This document shows positions 1 to 8,936 of a stretch of 64,000 nt of DNA, in pieces. Below the pieces are notes generated by a model. It did not search any database. It saw only the letters and a program-made list of their open reading frames with translations, and had not been told where the DNA came from. The DNA lies in NCBI RefSeq assembly GCF_907165205.1, contig NC_058190.1, forward strand, positions 5,712,001 to 5,776,000. Direction: 5' to 3'. The translations under genes were made by a program, and so were the position numbers. This stretch comes from Coccinella septempunctata (Eukaryota > Arthropoda > Insecta > Coleoptera > Coccinellidae). Each line of letters begins with the position of its first letter. The first letter of the stretch is position 1.

Positions 1-262
1 ATTTCTGAATTTTAGAACTTTTGAAACTCTCCTGAAAGGATCCTAAGGAAGTGAGTACACATTTCACATTCGACTGGCAATTAAAAATTTTATAAACATC
101 CTCTCTATCAGTAAGTCCGGAAATGATCAGCTGGTTAATTAACAATAAGACAATTCTTATAAAAGTCTTCCCCCTATGACGGGTATTAAAATATTTATAC
201 ATGTGGAATCCTATATCCTCGTCCGTACAACAATTGAAACAAACTCTCCTACGCGCCGCCAT
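1..262 (-). CDS. Virus-like element copy A, 147-aa-type protein, cut by the window edge
   Basis: Only the first ~87 codons are inside the window. The start is the ATG complementary to 260-262 and reads MAARRRVC, then a Cys pair. The same gene is complete in copy B (15479-15922) and differs here by very few bases. A splice acceptor (TTTCCAG) lies about six bases before the ATG. The family is unknown to me. A Cys-x2-Cys-like head followed by a helical body is shared with the 293-codon gene at 14253-15134, so the two are probably paralogues. Function is not predicted. Confidence 0.6.
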   Translation of the reverse strand, partial: MAARRRVCFNCCTDEDIGFHMYKYFNTRHRGKTFIRIVLLLINQLIISGLTDREDVYKIFNCQSNVKCVLTSLGSFQESFKSSKIQK

Positions 263-364
263 CCTCAGCTGGAAATATTAGAATAAGTAAAACACCCAAA
301 AATTATTTAATATTAAATTATAAATTATGAAAAGTATATACCATGCCCTAGACAACCCTCTCTG

Positions 365-958
365 TTAATTCCCGCCGCTATCTTCTGACGACGAAGACCT
401 CCTCCTCTTACTAGGGGTACTAGGAATTGCCTCCTCATAAATGGAGTCCCCCATCAGAATCATAAATTCTTCGATCTCCGCCTGTTGCTCCTGGGAAGAT
501 GATTTTAAGGAAGATTCCTCCTTTAACTCCGGAATTTTTTCCGTTGGAGGCTTTGGTGTGGGGGTCTTGGGAGCGGATACGGGAGGTTTTTCTCGAACGG
601 TGAAATGACCATTCATTGGGGGCACGAATTGCCCCCTTTGTTTGAGAAGATTGAGATATTGGCCAGAATATAAGTCGTATGCCGTATGATGGGCATAAGT
701 GGCCTTCGAACCCTTAATGGAATAATAAATAGACAACAAAGATTTTCTCCTCACTTGGGTGCAATTGGTATTCACCCCCCGTATCGCACCCCACACATCC
801 AATGGTTGGAGGTGATTCTGCAAGCAGAACACGGATAGTGCCACCCTATCCTTATACACCATCTTCCCACTGGAGAACAACTTAATGATTTCGCGGGGTA
901 ACCGCCCATCACTGTTTATATCGTGCAGGAATTCGTCGAACGCTCTTACACTACCCAT
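365..958 (-). CDS. 197-aa protein with one copy of the RDR/FCxQN domain, copy A
   Basis: An intact 197-codon frame. Residues about 7-112 form a domain that also occurs twice in tandem in the 249-aa protein at 3462-4211. Shared marks are a D-R pair, a S-x-F-C-x-Q-N motif, a tryptophan after a Pro, N-x-N-C-T followed by R-R, and Y-D-x-Y-S-G near the end. The C-terminal ~85 residues are Pro-, Glu- and Ser-rich and end in an RRRSSSS stretch, so probably disordered and basic. A splice acceptor (TTCATTCAG) lies four bases before the ATG, so this is probably a downstream exon of a spliced transcript. Copy B (16025-16618) differs at six bases, all changing the protein. The family is unknown to me. 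Confidence 0.7.
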   Translation of the reverse strand: MGSVRAFDEFLHDINSDGRLPREIIKLFSSGKMVYKDRVALSVFCLQNHLQPLDVWGAIRGVNTNCTQVRRKSLLSIYYSIKGSKATYAHHTAYDLYSGQYLNLLKQRGQFVPPMNGHFTVREKPPVSAPKTPTPKPPTEKIPELKEESSLKSSSQEQQAEIEEFMILMGDSIYEEAIPSTPSKRRRSSSSEDSGGN

Positions 959-1073
959 ATTCCTGAATGAAATTATAATAATGAAAAACTGATGGTTAAA
1001 ATAATTTCTAATATTAAATCGACATAATGTTAGATATATAATTTTATTTTACAAGTTTTAAAATTATACTTAC

Positions 1074-1276
1074 GAAAATTATTTGCACACAAAGTTACGA
1101 ACACTTGGAACTGAGTAAAACGAGAAATATTTCGAAATGAAGAACTTTAAGAATTTCATTTTTTTATATACGGACGACCCCGGAAAGGAAAGAATAATTT
1201 CGGAGGGGATGGGTACAAAAATTCTAAAGCTTACGACGCCGGGTACAATTACATGCAATAGCCGCAATCGCTCCAT
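1074..1276 (-). CDS. Possible small exon (65 codons) upstream of the 197-aa gene, copy A
   Basis: A 65-codon minus-strand frame ends just before a consensus donor (GTAAGT, G at 1073). It would splice to the acceptor in front of the 197-aa gene, so it is either a small gene or a leader exon. The opposite strand also carries a 65-codon frame (1137-1334). The base differences from copy B do not settle which strand codes: two are silent in both readings, and one changes a residue only in the minus-strand frame. I favour the minus strand because of the donor and because all neighbouring genes are on it. Confidence 0.35.
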
Positions 1277-1419
1277 TTCCGAAATATTCTATTTTAAAAA
1301 TAAACGGTATTCCCAAACGGTAGCAAAGGCTTAAAAAAATATAAATTTTATGAACCAAAATTCGGGATTACTCAATATGCGGACATATTCCTTACGGCAA
1401 TACCATGCCGCCACCATAA

Positions 1420-1560
1420 TTGAACAATGGTCATTCACTATCCCTTACAGTACGACAAAATATTTATATTAAGGGTAACAATCGCATAGCACCTTACCCG
1501 CCATAAAAGGCATTACCGAACCATCCGCAAAACAGGGACGGACTAAGAAAATTTTAAGAT
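1420..1560 (-). promoter_or_regulatory. Conserved leader block with a splice donor
   Basis: This block lacks a long frame but is kept in copy B (17080-17220) and, in a diverged state, in the old third copy (29464-29610). On the minus strand it contains a short ATG-initiated stretch that runs directly into GTAAGG (donor G at 1497). That pattern suits a short leader exon feeding the downstream ORFs. The rest of 1340-1760 is AT-rich and shows no gene. Confidence 0.35.
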
Positions 1561-1764
1561 TGATACACGAGATAGATGGAGAGAAACGTTTAATAATATT
1601 ATTATAATTTAAACATATCATGATAATATGACAATTTTATATTCGCACAATGAATATATCTTCAATTAAATAAAAATCATAATAAAATTATGAAAATAAT
1701 AAAACATTTTATTGAATGGACAGTTTTTATATTATTTAATACATTTCACTTCAACCTTTCCTTT

Positions 1765-3099
1765 TCAACTATTCTCCTGACGCCTAATGTTAGGTCTCAG
1801 CCTAGTAGATTGTACGTTAACATTGGTGGAAAATGAAGTATCCTGAGAGTTTCGTACTGCCGAAGTAAATTCATCAGGAACTAGATTTGCGCCATTATTT
1901 ACATTATTCACTATAGACGAATCGGGGACAGGAGGTGACTGTCGAGGCTCTTCGGAAATATTCACGGAATAACACCGACTATAATTTATGAAGTACGGCT
2001 CTGTCGCATGAACGACCTTCAGGCGATTGAGAAGAGCCTGATCTACGGAATAATGCTGGGGCGGATAGTTCGAGACGAAAATTATGGGTTTTTCCCAAGC
2101 AAAATCTTCCTGATTCCCATATTTTACTTCGGCAGAAAACGAAGATCCTTCTAATTGCCTTTTCAAGTTTCCGTGGCTAATATTCGAAAAATCAGCTTCC
2201 TCGAATAAAATAAGTTCGTGAAATGACACGTCCAACGTGGAAAAAGCCCATTTCGATCTCTCAGGATAATATATTCTTTGACTTTTTTCACTTCCCACCA
2301 ATATTTTTTCAACAAAATACGATTTGCCAACGTTACTGTCACCCCACAGATATAGCTGAGGATCCTTATGACGAAAGGTCCTCAGCTTTTCGTTGAACCA
2401 ATTAGTAACCTCTATTGTCCAAGGACAATTATATGTTAAAGTTAAAGGCTGGAGAGAGGGCACAACGGCAGACTCCATTTTTCGCGAGAATGCGGCTAAA
2501 TATGACTGTAAAAAATTAGCGCTCCTTTGATTTTTTACGACAAAGGGATCGAGCGGATTATAAGGATTTTTATAACTATTATACGCCCACATGTATATTT
2601 GGCATTGAAAAGAAAAGGTTGAAGTGGACATATTACTATAGGGTTTCGTATCCAGCTTAGTAATATATTTTATGACTTTGCTCTTATTTTTTACAGATTG
2701 AATGTCCAAACCAGCAGCCCAATTTCCATCATCCATACTTAAAACGACCTGCCTCATGATTTCGAAATCAACTTTAACATTGAATTGCGTATAAGAATGG
2801 ATGTGAAATTTGGCGAGTCGATTATCCAAAGAAGAATTGGACGACTGATTTAAAAATAACAGCTCACCATTAGCGCTGTAATTGGAGATGTATTCTTCGT
2901 CCGAATCACCTCCATCTAAATCGGTAGTTTCGTAAGGCTCCATACCAACACAAAACGTGACAATTTCCAGCTGCTGATCTTGTTGTTCGCCCTGTATTGT
3001 GATCCTCAATTGCTCCTCCAATTTCCTCCTGAAAGTTTTAAGGGGGTTCTCTGTCGTGGGAAAATTCTCCGGCAATGAGGCGGTGATGAAATACTGCAT
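1765..3099 (-). CDS. Replication initiator (HUH nickase + SF3 helicase), copy A, main exon
   Basis: An intact 444-codon frame. By motif it is a rolling-circle or rolling-hairpin type Rep. The N-terminal third has an HxH pair (HIH, residues 99-101) and a YITK motif (145-148), matching HUH motifs II and III. The C-terminal half is an SF3 ATPase: Walker A GDSNVGKS (253-260), Walker B LILFEEAD (about 297-304), motif C IIFVSN (339-344) and an arginine-finger-like NRLK (about 358). At 444 residues it is nearer CRESS-DNA Reps in size than full parvovirus NS1. Such proteins nick an origin and unwind DNA in the nucleus. The ATG is preceded by an acceptor, and an upstream exon (3195-3294) joins in frame. 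Copy B differs at about 13 residues with about 3 silent changes. The HUH assignment is by eye; the SF3 part is firmer. Confidence 0.85.
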   Translation of the reverse strand: MQYFITASLPENFPTTENPLKTFRRKLEEQLRITIQGEQQDQQLEIVTFCVGMEPYETTDLDGGDSDEEYISNYSANGELLFLNQSSNSSLDNRLAKFHIHSYTQFNVKVDFEIMRQVVLSMDDGNWAAGLDIQSVKNKSKVIKYITKLDTKPYSNMSTSTFSFQCQIYMWAYNSYKNPYNPLDPFVVKNQRSANFLQSYLAAFSRKMESAVVPSLQPLTLTYNCPWTIEVTNWFNEKLRTFRHKDPQLYLWGDSNVGKSYFVEKILVGSEKSQRIYYPERSKWAFSTLDVSFHELILFEEADFSNISHGNLKRQLEGSSFSAEVKYGNQEDFAWEKPIIFVSNYPPQHYSVDQALLNRLKVVHATEPYFINYSRCYSVNISEEPRQSPPVPDSSIVNNVNNGANLVPDEFTSAVRNSQDTSFSTNVNVQSTRLRPNIRRQENS

Positions 3100-3194
3100 A
3101 CCTATAAAAAATGAAAAAAAAAAAAAATTCGAAAATATATATTAAATATGTAGAATAATATTAATTAAAATTTTATTCGAGTAGGTTAACTTAC

Positions 3195-3294
3195 ATTTCT
3201 GAGTTGTACGCCTCCCACTTGAGCCAGATGATGATACTTGATCCTCCTGATTGGCCGCTACGCGTCGCGATCCTCTTGTAGCTGGTCTCGACAT
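3195..3294 (-). CDS. Rep N-terminal exon, copy A
   Basis: A short Arg/Ser/Gln-rich exon of about 33 codons starting at the ATG complementary to 3292-3294 (another ATG lies at 3327). It ends at a consensus donor GTAAGTTAAC (G at 3194). A 93-bp intron (3102-3194) ends in a T-rich tract and TATAG just before the Rep main exon, and the phases match across the junction. The same arrangement is kept in copy B. The exon probably gives Rep a basic, disordered N-terminal tail. Confidence 0.6.
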
Positions 3295-3461
3295 TCTTAT
3301 AGCTTTTTTAAAAATTAAATTACACATGTTAAATAGGTATTCAAATAAGTTAATTTTCAGAATTACTAAGTTTCAATTTATATACGATATTATTAAAAAT
3401 TGAATGATTTAATTTCTGGAATATTTTATCGATTTTACAGAATTTATTAATGCTTTTGAAA

Positions 3462-4211
3462 TTATGGACGTTCTTCTTCGGCATGCCTTACATGTTTATT
3501 AAGATCAAGAACTCTGCCCCTTTTCATATGGCAAGCATAATAATAACAAAACTTGTTAGTATTGGACTTTATATAAGCGTAACTCTGTACAAATTCAGCA
3601 CGTCGATTTTCAGTACAATTTCTATTAACCTTACTAATCATATTCCAGAAACTAACAGGTTCATAGCTATTTTGTATACAAAATGAAGCCATAAAACATC
3701 TATCGCGATTATTCAAAGGTGAAGAACATATTTTTTCCTTAATTAATTGTGGCAATAATTTTTCAACATCATACTTATTCAACCATTGCTGAAAATTTTT
3801 CGGAATCTCTTCTAAAACATTATTTAAATTAGCGTCCTCGATCATTGGCAAAACTAATGGCGTTTCACCTTCATTAAGAACATAGGGTTCGGTATGCCGT
3901 TCATGCTTATTCAAATCAAGGACAGTTCCAGAATAGGTATCATAGGCATAGTAATTGCACCATCTGGAGACGTTTCTGATTATATAACTATGAGTTTTTA
4001 AAAATTCCGAGCATTTTACAGCGTTACAGTTAGGATTTATAACAGCTATCCTTTCCGAAAATTCGTGAGGATCGCACATATTTTGTATACAAAATGAAGC
4101 CATAAAAATTCTATCCCTGTTATCCAATAAAGAATTTCGAAATTTTTCATCATTCAATTTTGGCATAATATTTGAAGGATCAATGTCACTTAACCAATCT
4201 GAATAATCCAT
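3462..4211 (-). CDS. 249-aa protein with two tandem RDR/FCxQN domains, copy A
   Basis: An intact frame made of two ~100-residue repeats (about residues 3-107 and 141-245). Each carries N-R-D-R/K, F-M-A-S-F-C-I-Q-N, a P then W/S position, N-x-N-C, Y-Y-A and L-D-L-N-K-H-x-R-H. A third, more distant copy forms the 197-aa protein at 365-958. Against copy B there are eight base differences, all replacements. In copy A two of them hit otherwise conserved positions (a W read as S, an R read as C), so this copy may be starting to decay. A donor-like GTAAGTT lies about 16 bases before the ATG, and the acceptor-like ATTATTCAG inside codons 2-4 leaves the true start open. The domain is unknown to me. 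The repeated LNKHxRH could bind metal, but that is a guess. Confidence 0.7.
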   Translation of the reverse strand: MDYSDWLSDIDPSNIMPKLNDEKFRNSLLDNRDRIFMASFCIQNMCDPHEFSERIAVINPNCNAVKCSEFLKTHSYIIRNVSRWCNYYAYDTYSGTVLDLNKHERHTEPYVLNEGETPLVLPMIEDANLNNVLEEIPKNFQQWLNKYDVEKLLPQLIKEKICSSPLNNRDRCFMASFCIQNSYEPVSFWNMISKVNRNCTENRRAEFVQSYAYIKSNTNKFCYYYACHMKRGRVLDLNKHVRHAEEERP

Positions 4212-4229
4212 AATAAAGAAAATTAACTT

Positions 4230-6240
4230 ACTTCAATATTCACTATTTTAAAACAATTGTAAAATTACAAAATTGTCCTTAGATTCCATGCTCCGTTCAG
4301 CGCTACACTATACTGACGAGGGACAATGAGCCCGGAAACGATCTACAATTGTGTTTAGAATTCTCTGGGATTTCCTACGCCCGTTCATGACTAGCTCGCA
4401 TTATTGGAGCGTCAATTCTTCCGAATTGTTGTTTCCAGTTTGAGTTCATCAATGCGTTGAAGTTTTCCAACTTATGATGTTCAATGATGAGCTCAGAAAC
4501 CGGGTATGAGTTCCCTTCCACGGTATTTAACAGTGTGAAATCTGTTGTTCAGCTGTGATAATTTTTCATCCCCTCATTATGTCATCTCAGCGGCTTATCT
4601 GCATCAGTAGTTCAAATTGTATGACGAGAAGTGTTTAGCGGTGGGAATTTGAAGGGAGCTCGGGAGCGATTCAGGAAACAATAATCAACAAATGAAATCT
4701 TGTTATAAAGTCCGCCTGGATAGTTTTGCCCGAATTATTAATAATGATAATAGTCAAGAATGAGTTCGGATAGTTCTGCCAATAATATTCGAATAGTTTT
4801 CAATAGTCTCTAATGTATCGATAGTTGTTTATATTCCATTTTGATGTTTAGAAACGACTTTATTAAACTCATAGCAACAAAGATAAGTTGACTTTTATCA
4901 TCTCGAAGAATTGAAAAATATTTTATTCACAAGTGAAATAAAATGACATGAATATGGGCGGATCTTATTGTTGTTGCTATGAATTGAATGCCCTAGCGAT
5001 ATTCAATTGCTCTTTATGACATTTTACAAATTACATTCCTGAAAAGTGTTATAATTTGAATACTAATCGAAGTGGAATAAAATTCTTTATACAACACGTG
5101 AGTTATAAATATTTATTCAACATTCATTTAACTCGCTTGTTGTATAAATAACTCCTCTATATCTTCGAAATGATTTCTTGAATACTGCTTACTTAATTTA
5201 AATTAAAAGGCTGCAGCTAGCAGGCTGATATTTCAGATATCATAATAATAAAAACAAGCTATAAATACATAACTTCTGATGAACATAAGTTTCATTGGAA
5301 AATATATGTATGAGCAAATGAGCCAAATATATCAATGCAATGAAAAACAAAAACGAAAAAATTTCACATATGCAATATAATGATAAATTCATTTTTTGAT
5401 TTTTTCAACAGATTTATAAAAGACAGAAAATAACAGATTAAGGAACAATTATGATAGAGAAACACATGTAGTGGTTATAATGGTGGTTATGTAAATCAGT
5501 TGGATAATTTCATAATTTATGTTTCAGGTTTGTGAAACCTTGAAAAAATGGTTTCTTCTATGCAGCATTCAGACCAACGTAGGGTGTATATGAAATGCTT
5601 CGAATGCTACCGTGAACTGAAAAGTTGATCACTTTCCTATCGATCTTTTGCAGTCGTGCTTGGATGATTCTCTAGGCAGTTTCATGTGATACACTACGAT
5701 GAAATAAATATAAACCTTTTACCTATGAAAGGGAGAAACAGTCTTCGAGAAGAACATAAAAATAGACTGATCACAGTACTTCATCCCATAAGATCTGGAA
5801 AGTGCCGAAAAAGACCTTCGTATGTCATGAATTTGAAGCCTTCATTCATCTCAACGTTGTAATGCAAGCTAAAACCGTTTTTTTTTTAAATCAAACCACC
5901 TGACAAAACCTGCGCTAGAACAATTTTGAATTTGAAATATCGGTACTCATCAGAATTTATAGTCATTTCGAGCATATAATTTTTATATATTGGAGACTAT
6001 TGAATCAGATCGTTATTGGCAGACACTCTATGAAAAGGACCAATGTCTCATCACAAATTAACCTTATTTTCTTCTTCAACTTCGAGGCTGAGGTATACAG
6101 GTTGACTGTCTCATTTTCAAATTCTCATAAACCTTCAAGTTCGAACTGAATATTCACAGCTCAAAATCTATTGCAGCTAAGCTTTAAAAATTCGAAAATC
6201 ATACTGTTCCATAATTTGCACGAAATCAGCTCCAGTAGAT
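4230..6240. other. Long non-coding interval of copy A
   Basis: No credible gene. The interval is conserved in copy B (19860-22000) with scattered substitutions and small indels. It contains an imperfect hairpin at 5087-5147 and lies upstream of the minus-strand gene run, so it is the best candidate for the element's promoter and origin. A plus-strand frame that is open in copy B (21367-21663) is broken here. Confidence 0.4.
5087..5147. repeat. Imperfect inverted repeat (19-bp arms)
   Basis: Arms 5087-5105 and 5129-5147 pair at 17 of 19 positions around an AT-rich 23-base loop. Copy B keeps the same hairpin near 20725-20790. As the element encodes a HUH-type Rep, a stem-loop in the long non-coding region could be an origin. 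I see no nick-site consensus to confirm this. Confidence 0.45.
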
Positions 6241-6531
6241 TCGATCAACTTGAATTTGTCAATAGCTGATGTAGATCCATTTGTAAATGATATAACAATA
6301 TTTCGTCACCTGACGTGATATTTTTGCTGTAGTTTTGAATTTTGCTCAGTAATATGATAACTGAAACCAATCCTGTAGTCAAAGTATAACTAAATAAATC
6401 CCCATACCATTTAGGTCGAGCGCCAATGACCTTGAAATGAATTTCAATAGATTCTATCCTGAGTTGCCCTTGCAATGATTATTAGACAGATTTTGCGTTG
6501 AAGACATCAAGTTTAAAAATGCTGAAAAATA

Positions 6532-6783
6532 TTATTCAATATAATTTACGTAATATATCCAGGGATCTTCTGAGAAGGGAGGACCAGGTCTGTTTTCCAC
6601 AATGTTTCCGACAAATCTTGCTCGGTTTTCGAGAGAAAAATGCTCCACTAATGGATCAACCTTTATGGCCGCAACTTCATTTTGGGAAAAACATACAGAA
6701 CTGTTGCATCCCCTACTTTCAGGCACCAATTTGAGCAGTAGAGGAAAATGACTTATTACAAAATGCCTATATTTTTGGAGCAT
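6532..6783 (-). pseudogene. Fragment of the 293-aa gene family (X'), copy A
   Basis: The frame from MLQKYRH to RPGPPFSED matches the middle of the 293-codon gene at 14253-15134, starting exactly at its MLQKYRH. The N-terminal Cys region is missing. Just past the fragment the sequence resembles the Ser/Gln-rich second exon. Related fragments lie at 22258-22530 and 31724-31975. Homology between copies A and B ends at about 6783. Confidence 0.55.
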
Positions 6784-6879
6784 CTCATATTCTCATAAGC
6801 CAAGAGTTGATCTTTTATTTAATTTTAACTCAACATACTTCGAAGTGGACGGCTGTGCATTTTGTGCATTATAATAGGT

Positions 6880-7008
6880 TTGTTCGTAGAGTGGTTCACA
6901 ATGGTTTTGAACTGTACAGAGCAAGCGCAATTTCATTTTAGGGGGACGAAAATCCATTTGCGCTTGCTCTGTACAGTTCACAACCGTTTTGAACCCCTCT
7001 ACGAACAA
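6880..7008. repeat. 129-bp foldback (imperfect palindrome)
   Basis: Two ~51-bp arms (6880-6930 and about 6958-7008) pair with few mismatches around a ~27-base spacer containing AGGGGGACG, and weaker pairing continues a few bases outward. An almost identical foldback of the same length lies at 32076-32204 between the same two genes. It could be a small MITE that arrived once before the block was duplicated, or a viral terminal hairpin. No target duplication is visible. Confidence 0.7.
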
Positions 7009-7229
7009 GCCTAATATGCAATTGCGGCATCCTGATCTTTAAAAAAATCAAACATCAAGTATGAATAGTGAAATATTTTCAATAAAATATTTACCATTCT
7101 GTCGTGTGTGCCTATTACCCTGGTATTCATTCGCTCTTCTTTCGAAGCGTCTGCTCCTTGCATATATTGGCACTGCAGGCAGCAGACCCTTCGAGCTTAA
7201 AGGCTTGCTCCCTTTTGTCGTTACCTGCT

Positions 7230-7690
7230 TTGTGGGTTTCTTAAGAATTTGAAGGTCTTTGAAACCTTTTCTAGGGCCTTGGTTTCTTTAATCTTCTCAC
7301 CAAGATTATTTCCATAGAGATACCCATCCACTGCAGTAGAACTGAGTTCCTTCTTTAATTTATCATTGATTCCTGGGTGAATCAGCCCTCTGCGTAACGA
7401 TGACTCCTCAAAAATGAAGCGCCGTTAATATTCTGCCTGCATCGCTTAGGCGTTCAGTGAGCCTGGTATTCGGGGACTCTTCTTCAACGGCTTCATTTAG
7501 AGCCTGAGCGATTGCCGTTATGACAGCTCCAATCTGATTTTGAGACTTCTGCACCCTCTGGTCCCGTTTCCTTACCAGCTCATTGATTGCCACATTCACC
7601 TCAGGATTCAGTTTTGGAGCTTCAATCCAAGGGCAATTTTCAACCGGCGGGTATTTTTTGACCATCTCCATTACCTTGTTCTCCGGTAAA
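7230..7690 (-). pseudogene. Retroelement Gag-like fragment, DIRS-type, copy 1
   Basis: Minus-strand frames contain NCPWIEAPKLNPEVN, then a helical stretch with KRDQRVQ, LSDAGRILTALHF and a C-terminal LGEKIKETKALEKV. This set is familiar from Gag-like proteins next to DIRS/Ngaro-type retroelements in arthropods and cnidarians; that assignment is from memory of the family. A frameshift near 7412 splits the frame. The N-terminal part seen in the second copy (32419-33060) is deleted here and joined to an arginine-rich exon at about 7705. Confidence 0.5.
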
Positions 7691-7699
7691 CCAGATCGG

Positions 7700-7771
7700 G
7701 GGATATCTCTTTCCTCTTTCCCTACCCCCCCTTCAACCTCTTCCTCCCCTCCAACGTCTTCTATTATGAGT
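7700..7771 (-). CDS. Arg/Gly-rich alternative 3' exon (partial), copy 1
   Basis: An exon start behind an acceptor (TTTCAACAG, exon from 7771 downward) whose first codons read THNRRRWRGG in the same phase as the exon at 8478-8699. The remainder is removed by the deletion that fuses it to the Gag-like fragment. Confidence 0.4.
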
Positions 7772-7864
7772 CTGTTGAAACAAAAAAAATCAGATAGAGA
7801 GAGATATAAGGAAAATCGAATGCCGGGATATTTTTTATTGTTCCGTTTTATTCATTCGTCTTCT

Positions 7865-8010
7865 GGGCCTGCGTCTGCTAGGCCGGCGTCTCAGGCGTCC
7901 TCTGGGCCTGTGGAGTAGTTGGGAGAGGTGGGGAAGGTACTCCTCTACTTCCCCTTCTTCCTCGTCCCCTCCCCCTTCTTCCCAGGATTGGTATATGATG
8001 TCCTATTCAA
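7865..8010 (-). pseudogene. Degenerate Arg/Gly-rich exon, copy 1
   Basis: The minus strand reads a GRRGRGRGRRGSRGVPS run followed by a Pro/Thr/Gln tail, as in its neighbours, but I find no good acceptor in front and the phase is off. It is probably a decayed member of the same exon array. Repeated flanking sequence (an AATCGAATGCCGG-type stretch) precedes it on the plus strand, as in the other units. Confidence 0.4.
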
Positions 8011-8090
8011 GAATTTATCTACGGACCTACCTGTCATTTTAACAGTATCTTCAAACCTTCACCCTTGAACTTCTTAAGTTTAAGCCTCAA

Positions 8091-8118
8091 TAGTCCGGGC
8101 AATGAAATCTGCCCGGAC
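8091..8118. repeat. 10-bp-stem hairpin
   Basis: AGTCCGGGCA and TGCCCGGACT flank an 8-base loop. The stem is conserved in the second block near 33972. Meaning unknown. Confidence 0.4.
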
Positions 8119-8477
8119 TACTGAAGTACTACTTACTGTATAATATAAAATCGTCTTCGCTGCCAAAAAATAAAGGAGGCGTGCCTCGTGCCTCTGAAGA
8201 AGTGCTTTTGAATAAGGCAGAGAATAATTTTGGGTATGATATAAAAAGCACCAGACGAAATTTACCGAATTATCGAAATAATTATTCGCCATCTTCAAAA
8301 AAAAAAGATGGAATATGCCTGAACAAAGAGTACAGGACTAATGTCTAACCATTTCAGGTTAGACAAATTGAAATTTAAATTTTTAGTAGGTAAATTAGGG
8401 CAGAGAGAAAGGTATTATTAAGGAAAATCGAATACCGTTAATTGCTTTTATTGCTTAACTCTTAGACAGTCTAAGGC

Positions 8478-8699
8478 TTAACTCATTTCTTCTGTATGCG
8501 GTGGCGCCTCCGTCTGCTGTTCAGGCGCCTCCGACTGATGCTGTTCCTGTTCAGGAGCTGCAGGCGCCGGCGCTGGCGTCTGTTGTAGAGTAGTTGGGGG
8601 AGATGTGGGAGGTACTCCTCTACTTCCTCTTCCCCTCCCTCTTCCCCTTCCTCTCCCCCTTCTACCCCTGCCTCCCCTCCAACGCCTTCTGTTACTCTG
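8478..8699 (-). CDS. Arg/Gly-rich protein, 3' coding exon, copy 1
   Basis: The exon opens behind a strong acceptor (TTTTTTGTTTCAG) and reads QSNRRRWRGG, a run of RG/RGR repeats, then a Pro/Ala/Gln/Glu-rich tail and a stop. It splices in phase 0 from a 36-bp exon at 8937-8972 (donor G at 8936), which ends in MKLMY. The product would be a small, very basic, disordered protein. RG-rich basic proteins often bind RNA or DNA, and some viral packaging proteins look like this; the role here is inference. At least two similar exons lie downstream, and a parallel array sits at 33490-34565. Confidence 0.55.
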   Translation of the reverse strand, partial: QSNRRRWRGGRGRRGRGRGRGRGRGSRGVPPTSPPTTLQQTPAPAPAAPEQEQHQSEAPEQQTEAPPHTEEMS

Positions 8700-8936
8700 C
8701 TGAAACAAAAAATTCATATATTATGTTCAATTTTCTTACTATCTAGTTTAAAGTATGAATTTATTCGATAATACAAATTAGAAACATTTCCAGATTTTTT
8801 TAGTTTTAAAATTATAGTCGTAGTAAAAATAATACATATATAGAATATTCTCATTTTATATTGTTGTACGTTCGAGTAGATATTTAGAAATAAATCAACT
8901 CTTTTCTGAACTTCTTTATACCCTACTTGTACTTAC

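Noticed and set aside
1137..1334. 65-codon plus-strand ORF conserved in copy B
   Set aside because: It is antisense to the gene run, lacks splice or promoter context, and its few differences are also silent in the minus-strand frame, so conservation does not argue for it.
7583..7918. 111-codon plus-strand ORF opposite the Gag-like and Arg/Gly exons
   Set aside because: A shadow created by low-complexity coding on the other strand.
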